DNA of 64,000 nt from Liolophura sinensis (taxonomy: Eukaryota > Mollusca > Polyplacophora > Chitonida > Chitonidae): contig NC_088295.1 of NCBI RefSeq assembly GCF_032854445.1, positions 9,411,385-9,475,384 of the forward strand. The letters are read 5' to 3'. Made by a program: the position numbers and the translations under genes. Of this stretch, positions 52,731 through 62,899 are shown in pieces. How positions within the stretch are numbered: the stretch's first letter is position 1; every line of letters starts with the position of its first letter. Under the pieces are notes generated by a model. The model was not told the origin of the DNA and made no database searches. It was given only the letters and a program-made list of their open reading frames with translations.

Positions 52731-54106
52731 TCCCGTTCCATCACCACCTTCTCTTCCGTTTATCCCGTTTTATCTGTGCCACCCCTCGCCGATTGATTAC
52801 AACCCCAGTCCCGCTTCTCCAATTTTACATAGAAGATCGACTCGTTCAACCGAAATATTTGGCTGGCTATGTCCTGCAGTACGTCGTCCAATTCGAAACT
52901 CTGTAGCCATCAATGTATTGACAACTGCTCTTCTAGATTTGTGCAATGGGGTCGAATAATCCCCGGCAGTTGAAGCCAGAATGGCCGATGAAAGCTTCCC
53001 ATATAACACATGCACCTGTCTTCTTGGAATTCTGCTGCATGTGCTAATCCTCTTTCCATTAACTTTATGGGACATAATCATTCCGCAACCACATATCGGA
53101 ATGGACAGCATTTCCTCTTCACTATTGTTTCACTAATTATTTTGTGATTCACAAATCAGACTCTTCCACATTACAAACTATCGTCAAGTTGACATTACTA
53201 GTGTTCCAATTCCTGCATAGTTATATCTTACTTCACGCAACTACCCATGTGTTCTTGTAAATCTTTCAGAAGAAGCGCTACTATGTTTTTATTTTGTATT
53301 AGTCGGATTCTTTTATGTTAAAAGAACCGGTTACGTGACATTTTCTGTCACTGCAGTATATTTTACATCTTGTGCTATAAGGGATACATTCTTTTCCTAT
53401 TTAATGTTAGATGTATTATACGGAGAAGTTGAAACGGTGGTCACGCCAATATTGTGTTTGTTAGTTGGGTATTACACACAGTCGCGCTCTCTCGACTCAC
53501 GTTTAGTATGTACATGCTGTTAGAGTTACATGCTCATAGAGCGATTAATAAAGTTACTGGGTATTTCTCGTTTGCTACTGCTAGTATAAGCACTAAAAAG
53601 CTGGTCTCGTTATATGGAAGGCGCGTAAGGCCATAATCACACCATCGTACTATCTTTTTCGATACTGACACTTTTCAACAACATAAACACCGTGTCAAGC
53701 ATAAGGCCCTTTGTCCCATCTATTAAAAAAACTAAAGATAAACATGTTTCCATTTTCAGTCCCGCAGATTAAATTTTACGAGCTGCTGGATCTACTTTTT
53801 CAAGCAAATTTCTTATTTGCTATAATCAATAATCAGAAAATATCTATTAAAGGTTCTAAATGAGTTTTCATATATCCGCAAAAAGTTATTTGTTTAAAGC
53901 GGTACATGCTACTTTGCTTGGGATTTTTTTTTTTTTGGCCTGTGGTAATTGCGCAGAGAAATCGCTTTGTTGAAAAATATCATTTCCCTTGAGCCCCTTA
54001 ACAGATCAACTTCTGCTGGTAAAAAGTGTTTGAAGGCTATATAATCACAGAAATTTGCAGCATTCTTTCAGACTCCCGTTCCATCACCACCTTCTCTTCC
54101 GTTTAT
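52731..54106. repeat. 33-bp perfect direct repeat, 1.34 kb apart
   Basis: TCCCGTTCCATCACCACCTT plus 13 further identical bases occurs at 52,731-52,763, inside the retrotransposon 3' region, and again at 54,074-54,106, outside it. No other homology surrounds the second copy, so it looks like a templated (filler) insertion or a fragment moved during repair. Confidence 0.85.
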
Positions 54107-54540
54107 AAGTTTAAGTTAACTTATTGGGTACTTATTGTTAAACGTTGTTGGAACAACTTACTAAGTTTGTTAATGCGAACATAAATGATAATACGAAGTA
54201 AATGTGTGGTAAACCTATGTAGTTTGTCACGGAATCATGTGTAAGGGATAACATCTTAAGAGCTTCATATAAGACCACATCAATATCGCTAACATACTAG
54301 TGAAATGCATAGTTTTACAAGCCCATAGGCCTACATGTGCGACGCAAACGTATTAATAAAGGTGAGTTTTAATAACCTTTACAACAATTCTTCCGACTTT
54401 AGTCGCTGAAACGGCAATTTCATGAAACGAATGACTCTTGTCAAACAATGAAACCAGAGTGTAAGTCAGTTACTGCCTTTGGTTTCGGTATCCAAGCTAG
54501 ATGATCACCCTGTCTTGGCCGTCTTTTGTCACCTCCGTCG
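53640..54540. other. no gene seen
   Basis: AT-rich sequence between the retrotransposon and unit 7, with no module homology recognised before about 54,540. Confidence 0.5.
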
Positions 54541-55645
54541 ATTCGTGACCTCTTTGCATGCGGCAGTTTTGGAAACGCCAGACATAAGGTACGATTTTTA
54601 AGTCCATTTTGACGGATGGTCCTTCCCCTTGGTAACAGCTTTCACAACAAAACCAGTGACACTACACGGAACATAAGTATTGTGTTCAATACGTTGTAAG
54701 CTGAGCAAACCATGTATAAGCTAGACACAGTCTGTCCACAACAAACCTCTCTGGGAAACCTTAATTTGCCCATGGCGACCATCAGTGGATATGTGGACAA
54801 CACAAGCCGGCCTGGGCGATGACCAGCTAGCCTGCTTGACGGCTCTAAATCCCAGTTTGGTCAAGTGACTGCACCTTGTCTGGAATATATCGCCAATGCT
54901 CGATTAGCTTGCCTCTTCCTTTTCAGATATGCGGACCAACTCTGACATCACTTGGTGTCCTTAGATTAGATGGTTTTGGATTAGACTGTAAAATGATTTA
55001 TCCCTAATGACAAGCTCTTCAACTTGATACCGAGCACAAGGAACTGATTGTAGATTGACGCTTAAGTATGTGGTAATTGCTGTTTACAGACGCGTGCGGC
55101 CAGTAAATTACTGTGCTAGACCGCATTGGTTGTCATCTGGATACATCTAAACACTTATCTCAGATACATGATGTCGACAATCCACACACTGCTCGTGCTG
55201 TGGAGATTTGTGTATAGACATGATAGAACACCGGCACAGATAAACACGTTCTTACACTCTACACATTACTCGATGTGGAAGCTAACGGTATTAGAGTCTA
55301 AAAGTCTGCCATAAAATAAACTGGGGGATGTAACTTAAAGATTTTCCTTAAAACGACATTTTCTTTCAAATGTTTCTTGTGGTCGTCGTAAGGCTATTAT
55401 AATAATCTCATTGTAGCCGTGAACGCTGACCATGTGACGGCCAGATGCGACGCGACATCGCCGAGACTCGAGCTATAACTATAACCCTGATTTCGATAAA
55501 GTACACTTGAGGTTTAAAGTACTCCAAGACTAATAAGCTGGCAGCCAGGAGAGAGCATGGGTTATTTACGTATTCCCAGCTCTATCTTCCCTGGTGTTTA
55601 CAATCAGTACAAACCCTGTCAACCGGACATTTTACTTTCGTACAA

Positions 55646-55689
55646 TGAGTACGGCGTAAAACAGCAATCAAATAAATAAATAAATAAAT
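55646..55689 (+). mobile_element. 44-bp SINE tail insertion with TSD
   Basis: Only TGAGTACGGCGTAAAACAGC, AATCA and (AATA)n of a family 1 SINE is present, yet it is flanked by a 12-bp TSD, ACTTYCGTACAA (55,634-55,645 and 55,690-55,701). Module B is uninterrupted here in units 5 and 6, so this is a genuine, extremely 5'-truncated insertion. Confidence 0.9.
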
Positions 55690-56449
55690 ACTTCCGTACA
55701 ACAAAAGCGCCAACAAGTTACTTCAAAGTCAGCTTGTGCTAAGTGTGATAATCGGACACCTAGTTGTGACATAACCTCTAATAATTTTAGGTCAGTTTAG
55801 TTCTCTTTATTCAGCCATGTAGTGTTTGTCTTCGTTCACTGTTTTTGAGAACACGAAAGGACAAACATCCGCTGGTGCTGTTTTAATACCACACCACGTT
55901 GGTCACTCAGACGGGAGATTTACTACAGCTCAAGACAATGATGTACCCAAGTTACGGGAAACTCTACCTTAGGCAGAGACGGGTGCCTTTCACACAGATT
56001 AATTTAGTCAACTCTAGATCAAACTATACAAACTGTACAAACTACCGCATACGATTAATGAGCTGACTGTTGAGAAAAAACAAAAAACTGAAGCACAGTT
56101 TTTTCTAAGAATTTTTATTTTCACTTTCAACAGATAAAGGACTTCAATCCGAGTTACAGTTCAAAGTGTAACCAGTGTATAAGCAATAACTATCTCCGAT
56201 GACTCCCCGGGCGAAAAAAATAGGCCCTAACCCTTATAAGCAAGCTTGTCGTAAACAGCGACTAACATCGATTAAAAGATCTAAGGACTTTGGCCCAACT
56301 AAGATAAATCCCAAACATTCAAATCTCGACAATCACATTAAATATATAATGGGATTTGTATAAGTTTGGGTTCTATCTTAGCTGGTTTAAAAGTGTCCGT
56401 TTCTTATTTGTTTCAACTTTCGGCTTTCCCAAGGTCCGGTATCCTATAC

Positions 56450-56815
56450 GTATAGAACCAATGTCAGATATCTCACACATATAGAAACAATGTCAGATAT
56501 CCTACACATATAGAACCAATGTCAGATATCTCACACATATAGAACCAATGTCAGATATCCTACACATATAGAAACAATGTCAGATATCTCACACATATAG
56601 AACCATTGTCAGATATCCTACACATATAGAAACAATGTCAGATATCCTACACATATAGAACCAATGTCAGATATCCCACACATATAGAACCAATGTTAGA
56701 TATCCCACACATATAGAACCAATGTTAGATATCCCATACATATACAACTAATGTCAGATATCACACACATATAGAATCAATGCCAGATATCACACATATA
56801 GAAACAAGATAAGCT
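56450..56815. repeat. 29-bp minisatellite, about 12 copies
   Basis: Unit CACACATATAGAACCAATGT plus CAGATATCC. Same family and same position between modules C and D as in units 3 and 5. Confidence 0.92.
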
Positions 56816-57026
56816 ATAAGGTTGCAGGTGTCATATATACGTTTACAGACGTTATATTTTACATGACAAACTTGCATGTCTGATCTAAAGAAGATCAGAA
56901 CAAAGAGTCAACTGTTCACGTGTCTGTGACCTGAAGAATGCGTCTTGTAGAACTAGACCATTCAAACTATAAAAATACCCAGCCATGTTCAAGTCCTTTT
57001 GACAGTACCAACAATATCTTCTATAG

Positions 57027-57218
57027 AGAATTAAGAAGACCGTATTTCTATTTGCAGTGGTCATCAGGAAACCTGACAAACTGTCTACCAGTATAGAGCG
57101 TCTGATGGGCGTTTCATATCCATCTACACAGTCTCTGGAGGGTTTCTCTGAATTGAAGTCGCTAAGCATGGTTCCGTGTTTGCCCAGCGCCAGAGACTTT
57201 GATGAAGAAGTCATATGA
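57027..57218 (+). pseudogene. coding-like tail in module D
   Basis: An open stretch of 63 codons ending in TGA, preceded by a stop (TAG 57,024-57,026). A possible splice acceptor (TATTTCTATTTGCAG) ends at 57,057. It begins RIKKTVFLFAVVIRKPDKLS, continues with a Ser/Leu-rich part and ends LPSARDFDEEVI. Units 3 and 5 keep the same ending at nucleotide level, but both carry stops or frameshifts upstream. It could be the last exon of a duplicated receptor-like gene or chance; no homologue is recognised, and the antisense strand is also open for 116 codons. Confidence 0.35.
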
Positions 57219-59048
57219 ACCATCAGCATTGCCAAAGTCCGTGTCCGGAAAACTACTAAGTTCTTCTGCTAACCAACAGAGACTGCTGAAATAAATAGAA
57301 AACTAAAAGAGGGGTAAAGGGAAGTGCGGGTACACAGACCTTACGAAAATGTGTGGATATCGAAAGACAGAGCTCTGGCATAATGAGGAAAATGATTTGG
57401 ATGAAATCGATTTGTGGACTTGACATAACGACCAGGTGTGTTCACCGAATCCTGGACTATTCAGAATATCAGGCCTACGCTTTGTCAGCTACGTTTTATT
57501 CTGTTATTTTCTACGGAAAAATCAACAAACCCGATCAACTTTATCCATTTCCCCATCCATATTCTTGCTATCCGCGAAGAGGAGAAATGACTCCCGTCCG
57601 GCAGAAATCGAGCTTGTTTGATTACTATCCAATACGCCTTGGACACCTCTATTACACGAAGTCGCAGTATCAAAGGTAATAAATGGTTTATTGACTTTGT
57701 AAATTTCATGGATAGCCCAGAGCATATTCTGATAGAATCGATTCACAGAGTCATTCAATGAACACTTGTCAGACTCCTGGATACGGGTGAAACTATTGTA
57801 AGCAGAGCGACCTGACCCATTAGTACCTTGTCTGATATTAAAACCACGGTCACAAGGTTTGTCTTACCAAAGGCCAGGGTCATATTGACTTTACCAGCTT
57901 CTGAAATTTCAGTTCACAGTCTACCGTCATGTGACTCTACCTTGTCTGGCTCCGAAATTTCAGGTCACAATCTGCTACAGGTCTTTCTGGCATAACGCCT
58001 TAGCTGTTCACAATATCACACATTCCTGGCCTTGATGACATTATGTAAACGTTATCGTTCTACAACTTAAACAAGACACTCTCACCTAGTCTGAACTAAC
58101 TCTTCACAAACGCTGATGCATTCGCTGCGCTTCTTTAACACCCGCTTTTCATGTGTTTTCTGGCGTGTGTTTATTTAATCCAAACGGAACCCAGCACAGA
58201 ATAGCCCATTCTCACAATGATTATACGACCAAATCAGGTAATTAGCAGTGTGTTCATGGGCACAAAGCCTGGGATTTGGAAGAGAAAAGGATACGCAATT
58301 CCAGGATAATGTGTCAAGAATTAACCAACGAGAGGCCTAACATTTACCACTATGACACACCACCATGAAAAAACTCTATCTGGTAACCGCGACCTTCTGT
58401 GTTACTTTCACAGTAAATATATTTCAGTATAATTCTACATGTTTTTGTATGCTTGCGTGAACTATGTTGGACTAAACCAGTTTTAACACTGCCACTGCAC
58501 ATTTCAGAAAGGCAGACGGCAAAAAGACTAACGTCCGATACGACTCTCACTGTATGAGAAAATTCAAGAATTTAAACGCCTGATACAATTTAATTCCACA
58601 TCAACAGATGGCATGTGTGTAGTAAAAGACACTCATTAGGATTAGCACTGTGTCTGTTTTAGGTTTGACCAACTCGAGGGTGATTTCTAGACACATCTCT
58701 CCTCGGCTCAGTTTTAGGATAAACTCTTATTATTTTTTGAACCAGCTCTTCAGACCTGTCATAACGTATGTATTATATGCTCAGATCCTAATTATCGTAA
58801 CGCCTGGTGGTGTCCGGGTAGATCGTCTCCTCCATTCCCGGACGGCCGACCCCGGGAAAACGGCCACCGTTGTCCGCAGTGGGCGCACTAACGTACGGCA
58901 TCCATATACAAGCTTTCAGATGTATTGACTATTCCTCATGTATTCACAAATGGGCTAAAAGTGCGTCTATCAATGTGATTCTCATCGTAATACTACGATG
59001 ATTACACCTTGTCTAAAATGCAACAGCAAAGTCCATCGGTAGTCTATA

Positions 59049-59128
59049 CACTCAAAAAATTAATATGTTAATTTTAACAGAAAGTCTGTTATCCAAGTGA
59101 TGTTAGGATGTATTCTGCTTTTGCAGCC
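59049..59128 (+). mobile_element. fragment of the 14.5-kb foldback/MITE family
   Basis: CACTCAAAAAATTAATATGT, then AATTTTAACAGAAAGTCTGT and GGATGTATTCTGC, match the reversed right end of the element at 14,514-14,777. Only one terminus is present here. Confidence 0.7.
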
Positions 59129-59139
59129 GATTGTGGTGA

Positions 59140-59288
59140 TGGCCTGTGTTCAAAGGCTATCAGTTCTCCTTTAAAATGATTTGGCTATTCTGTGCTAAAG
59201 CCTTGGCTACTTGTGGTGCGGTTTTGGATATGCAGGACATAATGTATGATTTGTAAGTCCGCTCTGACAGATTGCCCTTCCACTTAGT
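59140..59288 (+). repeat. composite unit, copy 8, start of module A
   Basis: Sequence from GGCTATTCTGTGCTAAAGCC to CAGATTGCCCTTCCACTTAG matches the start of module A in units 1, 2 and 6 (for example CTTCCACTTGGCAATAATC near 24,190). Homology stops abruptly at about 59,289, where the GC-rich element begins. Confidence 0.8.
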
Positions 59289-59424
59289 AGTATAGGGAAG
59301 GAGGGTTCTGGCACACCCTCCCCCTGGGGCCCTCCCCAGAACAAAATAGAGGCCCCAGCCCCTTCTCGTGTTCTATTAGACATACCAATTGCACCAGGTA
59401 TACTTCGATAAATACAACAACAAC

Positions 59425-59595
59425 ATGCCAAGGGGTTACAATAAGTGCCGGTGGCTACCCATCGGCTGCACGGAGCTTTGTGGTAAGAGCTGTCTGGGGG
59501 AGTACTGCGGGATTCATTTAGCCAGTCTTCGGAAGGGTCTTGGCACCCAGTCATGTATTAGCTTTGGTCGGGGTGTTAAAGGTATCAGCCACTGA
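59425..59595 (+). CDS. small Cys-rich ORF of the Polinton
   Basis: 56 residues from an ATG at 59,425 (the frame is open a little further upstream but without ATG). Cysteines in CRWLPIGCTELCGKSCLGEY, followed by C-x2-H (CGIH), suggest a small zinc-binding fold; this is inference from spacing. The C-terminal half is basic and glycine/serine-rich. It lies about 135 bp inside the element's left end and upstream of the polymerase on the same strand. Function unknown; it could be a fragment of a larger ORF. Confidence 0.45.
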   Translation: MPRGYNKCRWLPIGCTELCGKSCLGEYCGIHLASLRKGLGTQSCISFGRGVKGISH

Positions 59596-59774
59596 GAGGC
59601 GGGTCCTACATCCCCCTACCCGCAGCTGTGAGTGAGAAGACAGCAGTCATCAATGTGAAGAACTAAGACGACGACTGCCTGCGATGGGCACTCCGGTCTG
59701 GCTTATTTCCAGCCACCAGAAATCCTCAGAGACCAACAAAATATCCCACCAATGATGGTCTTGACTTTGGGGGG

Positions 59775-61296
59775 ATGGACGCCCCCACGCCCATCTCTCA
59801 GATCCCTAAAGTGGAGGAAAAGAGCGACCTCGCCATCAACGTGTTCGGGTGGGACAAGGGCGTGATCGTGCACCGCCTCAGCAAGAAGCCCGGCGACACG
59901 CCCCGAATCAATCTGCTCATGCGTAAGGGTGTCTACCACTATGAGTATATGGACTCCTGGGAGGGCTTCGACGAGTCAAGCCTCCCACCCAAAGAGGCTT
60001 TCTACAGTAAGCTTAAAGTCGGAGGCATTAGCGATGAGGACTACATCCACGCTCAACAGGTATGGAAGGTATTTGACTACAATCTGGGAGACTACACAGA
60101 CCTTTACTGCCGCACAGACGTGCTCTCGTTGGCCGATGTGTTTGAGGCCTTCCGGAAGACTTGTTTACGGCAGTATGGATTGGGCCCTGCTCACTACTTT
60201 ACGAGCCCAGGTCTCTCGTGGGATGCGCTGTTCGAGAAGACCGGGGTAGAGCTGGAGCTGTTGACAGACTACGACCAACATCTCTTCATTGAGAAGGGGT
60301 TGCGAGGAGGTATTTCCATGGTAAGTAAGCGATACGCCAAAGCCAATAATCAGCAGGTGGAAGGATACAACCCAGAAAGTCCAAACAGCTACATCCAATA
60401 CCTAGACGCCAATAATCTATATGGCTGGGCTATGAGTCAGTTCCTTCCAACGGGCGGCTTCCAGTGGGTAGATGACGCGCGGCGTCTCGGCGAAACGATT
60501 GCTACCCACCCCCACGACAGTCCTTCCGGTTACATCCTAGAAATCGACCTACATAACGCACATAACGGCTACCCATTAGCCCCGGAGCGTCTGGTGGTCC
60601 AGAAGGAGTGGATGTCAGACTATCAGCATGGAGAACCTTTGGAAGCGTGTGGACGTCAAGCTGGTACGCTCTGGAGAAGACGACAAGATCCGACGCTTGA
60701 TAGCCAGCCCGAGCTTCGCACGGGCAAACATATTTTATGATGACCTTGCAGCGATTCAGATGCACAAGACCCGTCTAGTCCTAAACCGACCTATCTACGT
60801 GGGCATAAGCATTCTAGATCTATCCAAGCACCTGATGTACGACTTCTACTACAACCACATGAAGGCCCAGTACGGAGAGCGCTGCCAGCTCCTCTCCACT
60901 GACACGGATAGTCTGCTACTCGAGATTTAGACTGAGGATGTTTATAGGGATATAGCTGAGAATGCAAACCATTACAACACCTCAGATTACCCACAAGACC
61001 ACCCCCTGCACAGCGTACCAAGATGTACTCCATTCTGGAGGCAGATGGAGCCAACATTAAGAAGGCCAAGGGCGTGAAAAAGGGAGTTGTGGAAAAGTGC
61101 ATCCGTCATAAGCAGTACAAAGAGGCCCTCTTCGAGAAAAAGATCTTCCGACACGGTATGGACGTGCTGCGATCAGAGCGCCACCATATCTATGGGCAGT
61201 ACCTAAATAAGGTCTCACTGTCCCCCTTCGATAGTTAGCGCTGGATAGCCGAAGATGGTGTCCACACCTTGGCTTATGGCTATGCGCCTCCTTGAC
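59775..61296 (+). pseudogene. pPolB: protein-primed family B DNA polymerase, broken
   Basis: Family role: replication of the element. The first frame (59,775-60,740, 321 codons, ATG) shows the N-terminal NVFGWDKGV segment, an exonuclease III-type motif (DYTDLYCRTDVLSLADVF, residues 106-123) and polymerase motif A (YLDANNLYGWAMS, residues 209-221). Near residue 49 the N-terminal part jumps directly to sequence just before exonuclease III, so exonuclease motifs I and II are missing (internal deletion). Near 60,628 a second deletion removes polymerase motif B and shifts frame. The next segment (60,628-60,930) carries motif C (STDTDS) and ends in TAG. A third segment (61,023-61,238) is again shifted and ends in TAG. 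The product cannot be a working polymerase. It converges with the integrase, ends about 20 bp apart. Confidence 0.9.
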
Positions 61297-61318
61297 GGCA
61301 GGATGGGACTTCGAGGAA

Positions 61319-62335
61319 CTACCGTAGAACCCCATCCGGGGGAAGTTCAGTATCAGGAGGCGCTATAAGCAACTCCTCACGAACGAATCCCCGTCGGGGA
61401 CCATCCGACGTATCGTCTAGATAGTACAGCACGGGTTCATTAGGCTTTGTGACAGAGCGCCCAAGCCGATATATCTCTAGAGACCAGACAGGGTCAGTCG
61501 CGCGACGGCGTTCGCCCTCCAGCTCTCCAGGCTGATAGAGATAACGAACGCCAACACCCTCGGGGATCTTCTGCTCATTAAGTCCAACGGGACGACCTGG
61601 AACCGCCGAGGAAGGCTTATGGGGTAACCCTTTTGGCTTGATGGCGTCTTTTGGCTTTTTACCGATCAGTCTCGTTGTCTCGTTATTCAGAGCGGCCACA
61701 ACAGAGGGCAGCCGAGCCACCCAATCAGTAGACCGGTGTTTGGGGGGAAGGCGCATCTCCTTGGCGTACTGATGTTCAAAGAGCCGCTCAGCCAGAGTAC
61801 GGTTGAAACGCTCCACTATGCCTTGGTCTCGGTGGATATCCACGCGCCCTCGGCGGACTGTGACATCGTGTTTGGCCAGCAGTTGGCTCACCGCACCCAT
61901 AAACTCGCACCCAGGGTCAACTTGGAGAAGCTTCGGCCATCGAAGGGGCCCTCTCTTGTAAATGCGAGAGAGAGCATCAGCGACTTCTTTGGAATCTTTA
62001 GTACCCAGAGGTTCCGCCTCCTTGTAGCGAGAAGCGACATCAACAACTGTCAGCGCGTACTTATACAGCTTCCGGCCTCGCCGATCATGTGGTAGAAATA
62101 GAAGATCGGCTTGGTGGATGTCATTCGGTGTGGAAACAACGAACATAGGACTCGGTATTTTTCGGGGACGAGGCAGGTATATCTGCCAGATAGCCTGCTT
62201 TTTCAGCCAGGCCCGGACCACATCTTCGGAGACTTTAGCCGCAGTGGCAAGTTTCTGGAGGGCCGCGTGGCCCTTCCAGTACCCACGAGGGCTGTAGTAG
62301 ATATTTGCCAGGCGAACAGACACTTTACTAGCCAT
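61319..62335 (-). CDS. INT: Polinton integrase, intact DD35E
   Basis: 338 residues, ATG at 62,335. It catalyses insertion of the element's ends into host DNA (retroviral-type rve fold). The acidic triad is visible: D77 (HQADLLFLP), D140 (QVDPGCEF) and E175 (GIVERFNRTL), the last two exactly 35 positions apart. An N-terminal helical part (ALQKLATAAKVSEDVVRAWL) precedes the core, and a basic C-terminal part from about residue 240 likely corresponds to the DNA-binding/chromo-like region. The frame stays open for about 29 codons upstream of the ATG to a TGA at about 62,423 without another ATG, so the true start may lie upstream or in another exon. No stops or frameshifts inside, in contrast to the polymerase. 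Confidence 0.9.
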   Translation of the reverse strand: MASKVSVRLANIYYSPRGYWKGHAALQKLATAAKVSEDVVRAWLKKQAIWQIYLPRPRKIPSPMFVVSTPNDIHQADLLFLPHDRRGRKLYKYALTVVDVASRYKEAEPLGTKDSKEVADALSRIYKRGPLRWPKLLQVDPGCEFMGAVSQLLAKHDVTVRRGRVDIHRDQGIVERFNRTLAERLFEHQYAKEMRLPPKHRSTDWVARLPSVVAALNNETTRLIGKKPKDAIKPKGLPHKPSSAVPGRPVGLNEQKIPEGVGVRYLYQPGELEGERRRATDPVWSLEIYRLGRSVTKPNEPVLYYLDDTSDGPRRGFVREELLIAPPDTELPPDGVLR

Positions 62336-62447
62336 GTCATCAAGGTATTCTAGCAGACCTCTAACAGATTTGCGACGAAAAAGATCGTCGCGCGCAGAAC
62401 CACCTCGTGCCCGGCGAGGAGCTCAATGGCGGCACAGTCAGTTCGGA

Positions 62448-62897
62448 TTACTTTGTGAGTTTTGCGATTCCGTAACTCACACCCCCAACCACACACATCC
62501 CCAGGATGACGAAGGTCATCTCGCGGTGTTTTTGATCTTCACTAGGCACATAGAAATCGGAGAGCTGTGGCTCTGAGCCCAGCAGCGCCTGGCGTGCATC
62601 GCGTGTAAGAGTTTTGCCCGTGACCCTAGAATACTCGCGGATTGCAGCGTCGACATCCTGGAACGTATAGATGGCGTGTCCCTGGCGGCGGAGTTCATCA
62701 TTGATCCAGTCCAAGCGCTCAGTGCGCTTTCGTGCCCATTTTTCCTTGGCGGCTTGAAGCTGCTCTACAGAGCGGTCATGGCGCCTCCGCTCTTCGTCGA
62801 CACCGGAACTCTTCAGCATCGAAAACATATAGTTGCTCCTGCTGAAGGCCAAAGCGTTTACGAGGGCGCCGCCCATCATCATTGCGATGGAGGCCAT
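62448..62897 (-). CDS. Polinton small protein with terminal hydrophobic segments
   Basis: 149 residues from an ATG at 62,897. The N-terminus is hydrophobic and Met/Ala-rich (ASIAMMMGGALVNALAF), the middle is highly charged and probably helical (KEKWARKRTERLDWINDEL), and the C-terminus has a convincing membrane segment (MTFVILGMCVVGGVSYGIA). It lies between the integrase and the next small ORF, 2 bp after that ORF's stop, in the same direction. I know ORFs of this layout as accessory or virion-associated in the class but cannot name it. Confidence 0.6.
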   Translation of the reverse strand: MASIAMMMGGALVNALAFSRSNYMFSMLKSSGVDEERRRHDRSVEQLQAAKEKWARKRTERLDWINDELRRQGHAIYTFQDVDAAIREYSRVTGKTLTRDARQALLGSEPQLSDFYVPSEDQKHREMTFVILGMCVVGGVSYGIAKLTK

Positions 62898-62899
62898 TA

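Larger units (their letters stand above)
48900..53640 (+). mobile_element. decayed LTR retrotransposon
   Basis: Extent inferred. Coding fragments in the order gag-like, RT, RNase H, integrase lie on the + strand between about 49,550 and 52,560. A possible remnant of paired LTR ends is the similarity of TACATGCTGTT...ATAGAGCGATAAA near 48,860 to the same phrase near 53,510 (with AATAAA). A complete LTR pair could not be delimited. The order RT-RNase H-integrase fits Ty3/Gypsy rather than Ty1/Copia. It separates units 6 and 7 of the composite array. Confidence 0.65.
54540..59048 (+). repeat. composite unit, copy 7 (complete A-G)
   Basis: A 54,580-55,100, B 55,110-55,920 (TATTTACGTATTCC at 55,563), C 55,900-56,380, 29-bp minisatellite 56,450-56,815, D 56,870-57,690 (GCCAGAGACTTTGATGAAG at 57,189), E 57,720-58,060, F 58,060-58,400 (GATAATGTGTCAAGAATTAA at 58,305), G 58,400-59,048. 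Confidence 0.8.

Noticed and set aside
56885-57235. 116-codon reverse ORF in module D
   Set aside because: The opposite strand carries the better candidate with a conserved stop, and units 3 and 5 do not keep this reverse frame over its length.
61736-62095. 119-codon forward ORF inside the integrase
   Set aside because: It is an antisense shadow of the intact integrase gene, produced by GC-rich codon structure.
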